Assembly: GCF_900589395.1 (NCBI RefSeq)
Contig: NZ_UUIS01000058.1
Span: forward strand, 94,202 to 138,270
Reading direction: 5' to 3'
Length of the DNA stretch: 44,069 bases
From: Pseudomonas viridiflava
GTDB lineage: Bacteria; Pseudomonadota; Gammaproteobacteria; Pseudomonadales; Pseudomonadaceae
Shown here: positions 42,505 through 44,069 of the stretch, in pieces
Layout of the letters: every line of letters starts with the position of its first letter
How positions within the stretch are numbered: position 1 is the first letter of the stretch
The notes under the pieces: generated by a model
The model's input: only the letters and a program-made list of their open reading frames with translations
Told to the model about the DNA's origin: nothing
Database searches by the model: none
Program-made: the position numbers and the translations under genes

Positions 42505-42673
42505 GAGCGCGCTCTGCCCGCGACCGGCTGCGTAGCAGTCGTAAAATTGTGGCGTTTCGCAGATTTACAGCCGTAAATTTGTAGCGTTTCGCAGATTTAC
42601 AGCCGTAAATTTTCAGCGCTTCGCAGATTTTGCGAGCGCTGCGCACTCGGTCGCGGGCAGAGCGCGCTCCTAC
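42501..42673. repeat. REP pair (26-bp perfect inverted repeat) enclosing tandem units
   Basis: Arms 42501-42526 and 42648-42673 are perfectly complementary over 26 bases and begin GTAGGAGCGCGC, the P. putida REP head. They flank about 120 bases that hold the tandem units listed separately. The element fills the gap between the convergent genes mexL and rsmJ. Its first arm overlaps the mexL stop, and the second arm ends 18 bases from the rsmJ stop. Confidence 0.9.
42540..42635. repeat. three 32-bp tandem units
   Basis: Units 42540-42571, 42572-42603 and 42604-42635 follow without spacers. Units 1 and 2 differ at two bases; unit 3 is diverged in its last third. Each contains TTTCGCAGATTT or its close variant. 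At the joints ATTTAC and GTAAAT pair over AGCC, so the array can form small hairpins. The units are AT-richer than the surroundings. Confidence 0.88.
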
Positions 42674-42691
42674 GACATTATCCAGTCGCCT

Positions 42692-43471
42692 CTATTTGAG
42701 CGCCTTTTTCGGGTAGATGTCGTAGCGGTTGGACTTGCCCTCCAACGTATAACCGGGCCTGGTGCCGTCGATACACGGCGCCTTGCGCGGGCGCTTGACC
42801 ACCACGCGGTGGCTGGCCAGCGCCAGGGCCGCCTGCAGCAAGGCCGGGGCGTCGAGGTCATCGCCCACCAGCGGACGGAACAGGCGCATTTCCTTCTTCA
42901 CCAGGGCGCTTTTGTCACGGTGCGGGAACATCGGGTCCAGGTAGATGACCTGCGGCGGCTCGCCCTGCCACTGGCCGATCAGCTCGATGGCGTTGCCGGC
43001 CAGCAACTGCATGCGCTGCACGATCTTGCCCACCTCAAGATGCTGCCGACCACGCGCCAGGCCATCTTCGAGCAAGGCGGCGATGATCGGCTGGCGTTCG
43101 ATCAGGTGCATGTCGCAGCCCAGGCTGGCCAGCACGAACGCATCCTTGCCCAGGCCGGCCGTGGCATCCAGCACCCGTGGCCGCACGCCCGGCTGCACCC
43201 CCACGGCCTTGGCGATCATTTGCCCGCTGCCACCGCCGAACAAGCGTCGATGGGCTGTGGCGCCTTCAACGAAATCCACCCGCACCGCACCCGGTGCATC
43301 CTTGCCCAACTGCTGCAATTGCAGGCCATGGGCAGTCACTTGCAAGGCAAAATCCGCCTCCATGTCCTGCAGTGGCAAGCCCAGGCGCTGCGCCCAGTAC
43401 CCGGCCTGTTCGTGCCCGCTCGCCTCCAGGGCCTCGACCCGCAGGCGACTGCCCGTTTGCTGCTCGCTCAT
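42692..43471 (-). CDS. rsmJ: 16S rRNA (guanine-N2) methyltransferase RsmJ
   Basis: Methylates G1516 (E. coli numbering) of 16S rRNA. The 259 residues match the YhiQ/RsmJ family. The SAM-binding block is RVLDATAGLGKDAFVLASLG and the catalytic-loop motif is YLDPMFPHRDKSALVKKEMR. VVKRPRKAPCIDG is the conserved C-terminal segment. It converges with mexL and is divergent from the last gene. Its placement beside the mexJKL block matches P. aeruginosa. Confidence 0.95.
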   Translation of the reverse strand: MSEQQTGSRLRVEALEASGHEQAGYWAQRLGLPLQDMEADFALQVTAHGLQLQQLGKDAPGAVRVDFVEGATAHRRLFGGGSGQMIAKAVGVQPGVRPRVLDATAGLGKDAFVLASLGCDMHLIERQPIIAALLEDGLARGRQHLEVGKIVQRMQLLAGNAIELIGQWQGEPPQVIYLDPMFPHRDKSALVKKEMRLFRPLVGDDLDAPALLQAALALASHRVVVKRPRKAPCIDGTRPGYTLEGKSNRYDIYPKKALK

Positions 43472-43570
43472 TACGTTTACACACTCGAAAAATAAATTAA
43501 GGATCGGCCAGAACAGCCGATAACCTGGGTATCCGGCATTTTGCCAGAGCCAAGGCCAGTACTGATCGCT

Positions 43571-44069
43571 ATGTCAGAGAATGTTCAATCCATAGGCTAC
43601 TTGTCGCATGCTGGCGACTACAGCCTTCGCAACAACCGGGCACTGGGTGGCGTCACCCAGCTCTGGTCTGATGCGTTCGCCCGGGCGATGGCTGAACAGA
43701 TTGGCGATGGCAGCCCGTTTCCGGCCACGGCTGCACCGGCCGAAGTCTACAGCAGCGAAGGCGAACCACTCGCCGGCGCCCGGACCCTGAGCCAGATCGT
43801 CGATCAGCGCAACCTGCCGGTCACCGACACCGAGGTACGCCCGCCGGAGCCGCTGTTCCTGCCCATTGCCGAGTTTGAAACCGACCTGTTGCCACCAGCG
43901 CCCGAGCCTTTCGATGCCCTGGCCCTGATCGAGCAGCAACGCGGCCTGGAATTCGACACCCAATGGGTACGTCCGACCGTGTTCCATGCCTACGATGATC
44001 GCGCCGAACCCGGCCAGGCGCCAAAACCCCGACCGCTGAACCTGCCCATCGCCGAGCTGGAATGGAACC
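43571..44069 (+). CDS. hypothetical proline-rich protein (3' end cut by window)
   Basis: An open frame of 166 codons from ATG 43571 runs off the window. It begins MSENVQSIGYLSHAGDYSLRNNRAL. I do not recognise a named domain. It is acidic and proline-rich, with no N-terminal signal or membrane helix in the visible part. A motif LPIAE(F/L)E occurs twice, at 97-103 and 158-164, each after a proline-rich run (RPPEPLF, PKPRPLN). Proline-rich spacers of this kind occur in TonB-like proteins, but no TonB domain is visible. It is divergent from rsmJ over a 99-base gap; no strong ribosome site is seen. Confidence 0.7.
   Translation, partial: MSENVQSIGYLSHAGDYSLRNNRALGGVTQLWSDAFARAMAEQIGDGSPFPATAAPAEVYSSEGEPLAGARTLSQIVDQRNLPVTDTEVRPPEPLFLPIAEFETDLLPPAPEPFDALALIEQQRGLEFDTQWVRPTVFHAYDDRAEPGQAPKPRPLNLPIAELEWN

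Noticed and set aside
42540..42635. Tandem 32-bp units considered as a CRISPR array
   Set aside because: The units are contiguous with no variable spacers, no cas genes are present, and the array lies between REP arms.
1..44069. tRNA, rRNA, prophage, insertion sequence or defence island
   Set aside because: No tRNA cloverleaf, integrase, transposase, phage structural gene or known defence gene was recognised; nearly all genes are core housekeeping genes.

Overview
The window is a stretch of bacterial chromosome that reads as a Pseudomonas of the putida/fluorescens type. This rests on gene content, GC-rich third codon positions, REP-type palindromes (GTAGGAGCGGCTTCAGCCGC-like and GTGGGAGGCGGCTTGCCGGC-like), and a gene order that, from memory, follows P. 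aeruginosa PAO1 from dnaE to the mexJK region. The species cannot be fixed from the sequence alone.

Positions 1-18238 (minus strand) hold a dense essential cluster. In transcription order it is rpsB, tsf, pyrH, frr, uppS, cdsA, dxr, rseP, bamA, skp, lpxD, fabZ, lpxA, lpxB, rnhB and dnaE (dnaE is cut by the window start). It joins translation factors, isoprenoid and phospholipid precursors, envelope stress proteolysis, outer-membrane protein assembly, lipid A synthesis and replication. Many joints are start/stop overlaps (TAATG, TGATG, ATGA). Terminator-like hairpins interrupt the run after rpsB, after tsf and between rseP and bamA.

Positions 18239-18540 form a divergent control region. It has an extended -10 promoter and a long structured leader for rpsB; map starts on the other side. 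On the plus strand follow map, glnD, dapC, a small basic protein with a Rho-N-like tail, a YffB/ArsC-family gene, dapD, csdA and sufE/csdE. The minus-strand tcdA converges on sufE by a 10-base overlap, so the CsdA-CsdE-TcdA sulfur/ct6A set is together. Next come ndvB (GH17 plus GT2 beta-glucan synthase), dapE, rlmA and an unknown 125-residue protein. The DAP/lysine genes dapC, dapD and dapE all lie within 10 kb. Then plsB, a YbaY-type lipoprotein and a DUF4197 protein.

Positions 37204-42691 carry an RND efflux pair (mexK-, mexJ-like; minus) and its divergent TetR repressor (mexL-like), with a clear inverted-repeat operator between them. This block is bracketed on both sides by REP elements in convergent intergenic gaps. 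One is a composite cluster with a 43-bp perfect duplication. The other is a 26-bp perfect inverted repeat enclosing three 32-bp tandem units. The window ends with rsmJ (minus) and the start of an unrecognised proline-rich protein (plus).

I found no prophage, transposase, CRISPR array, rRNA or tRNA. Most of the window is core genome. The least explained parts are the repeat elements around mexJKL, the rpsB leader, the ndvB 5' region and a few small genes of unknown function. I see no convincing undescribed multi-gene system.
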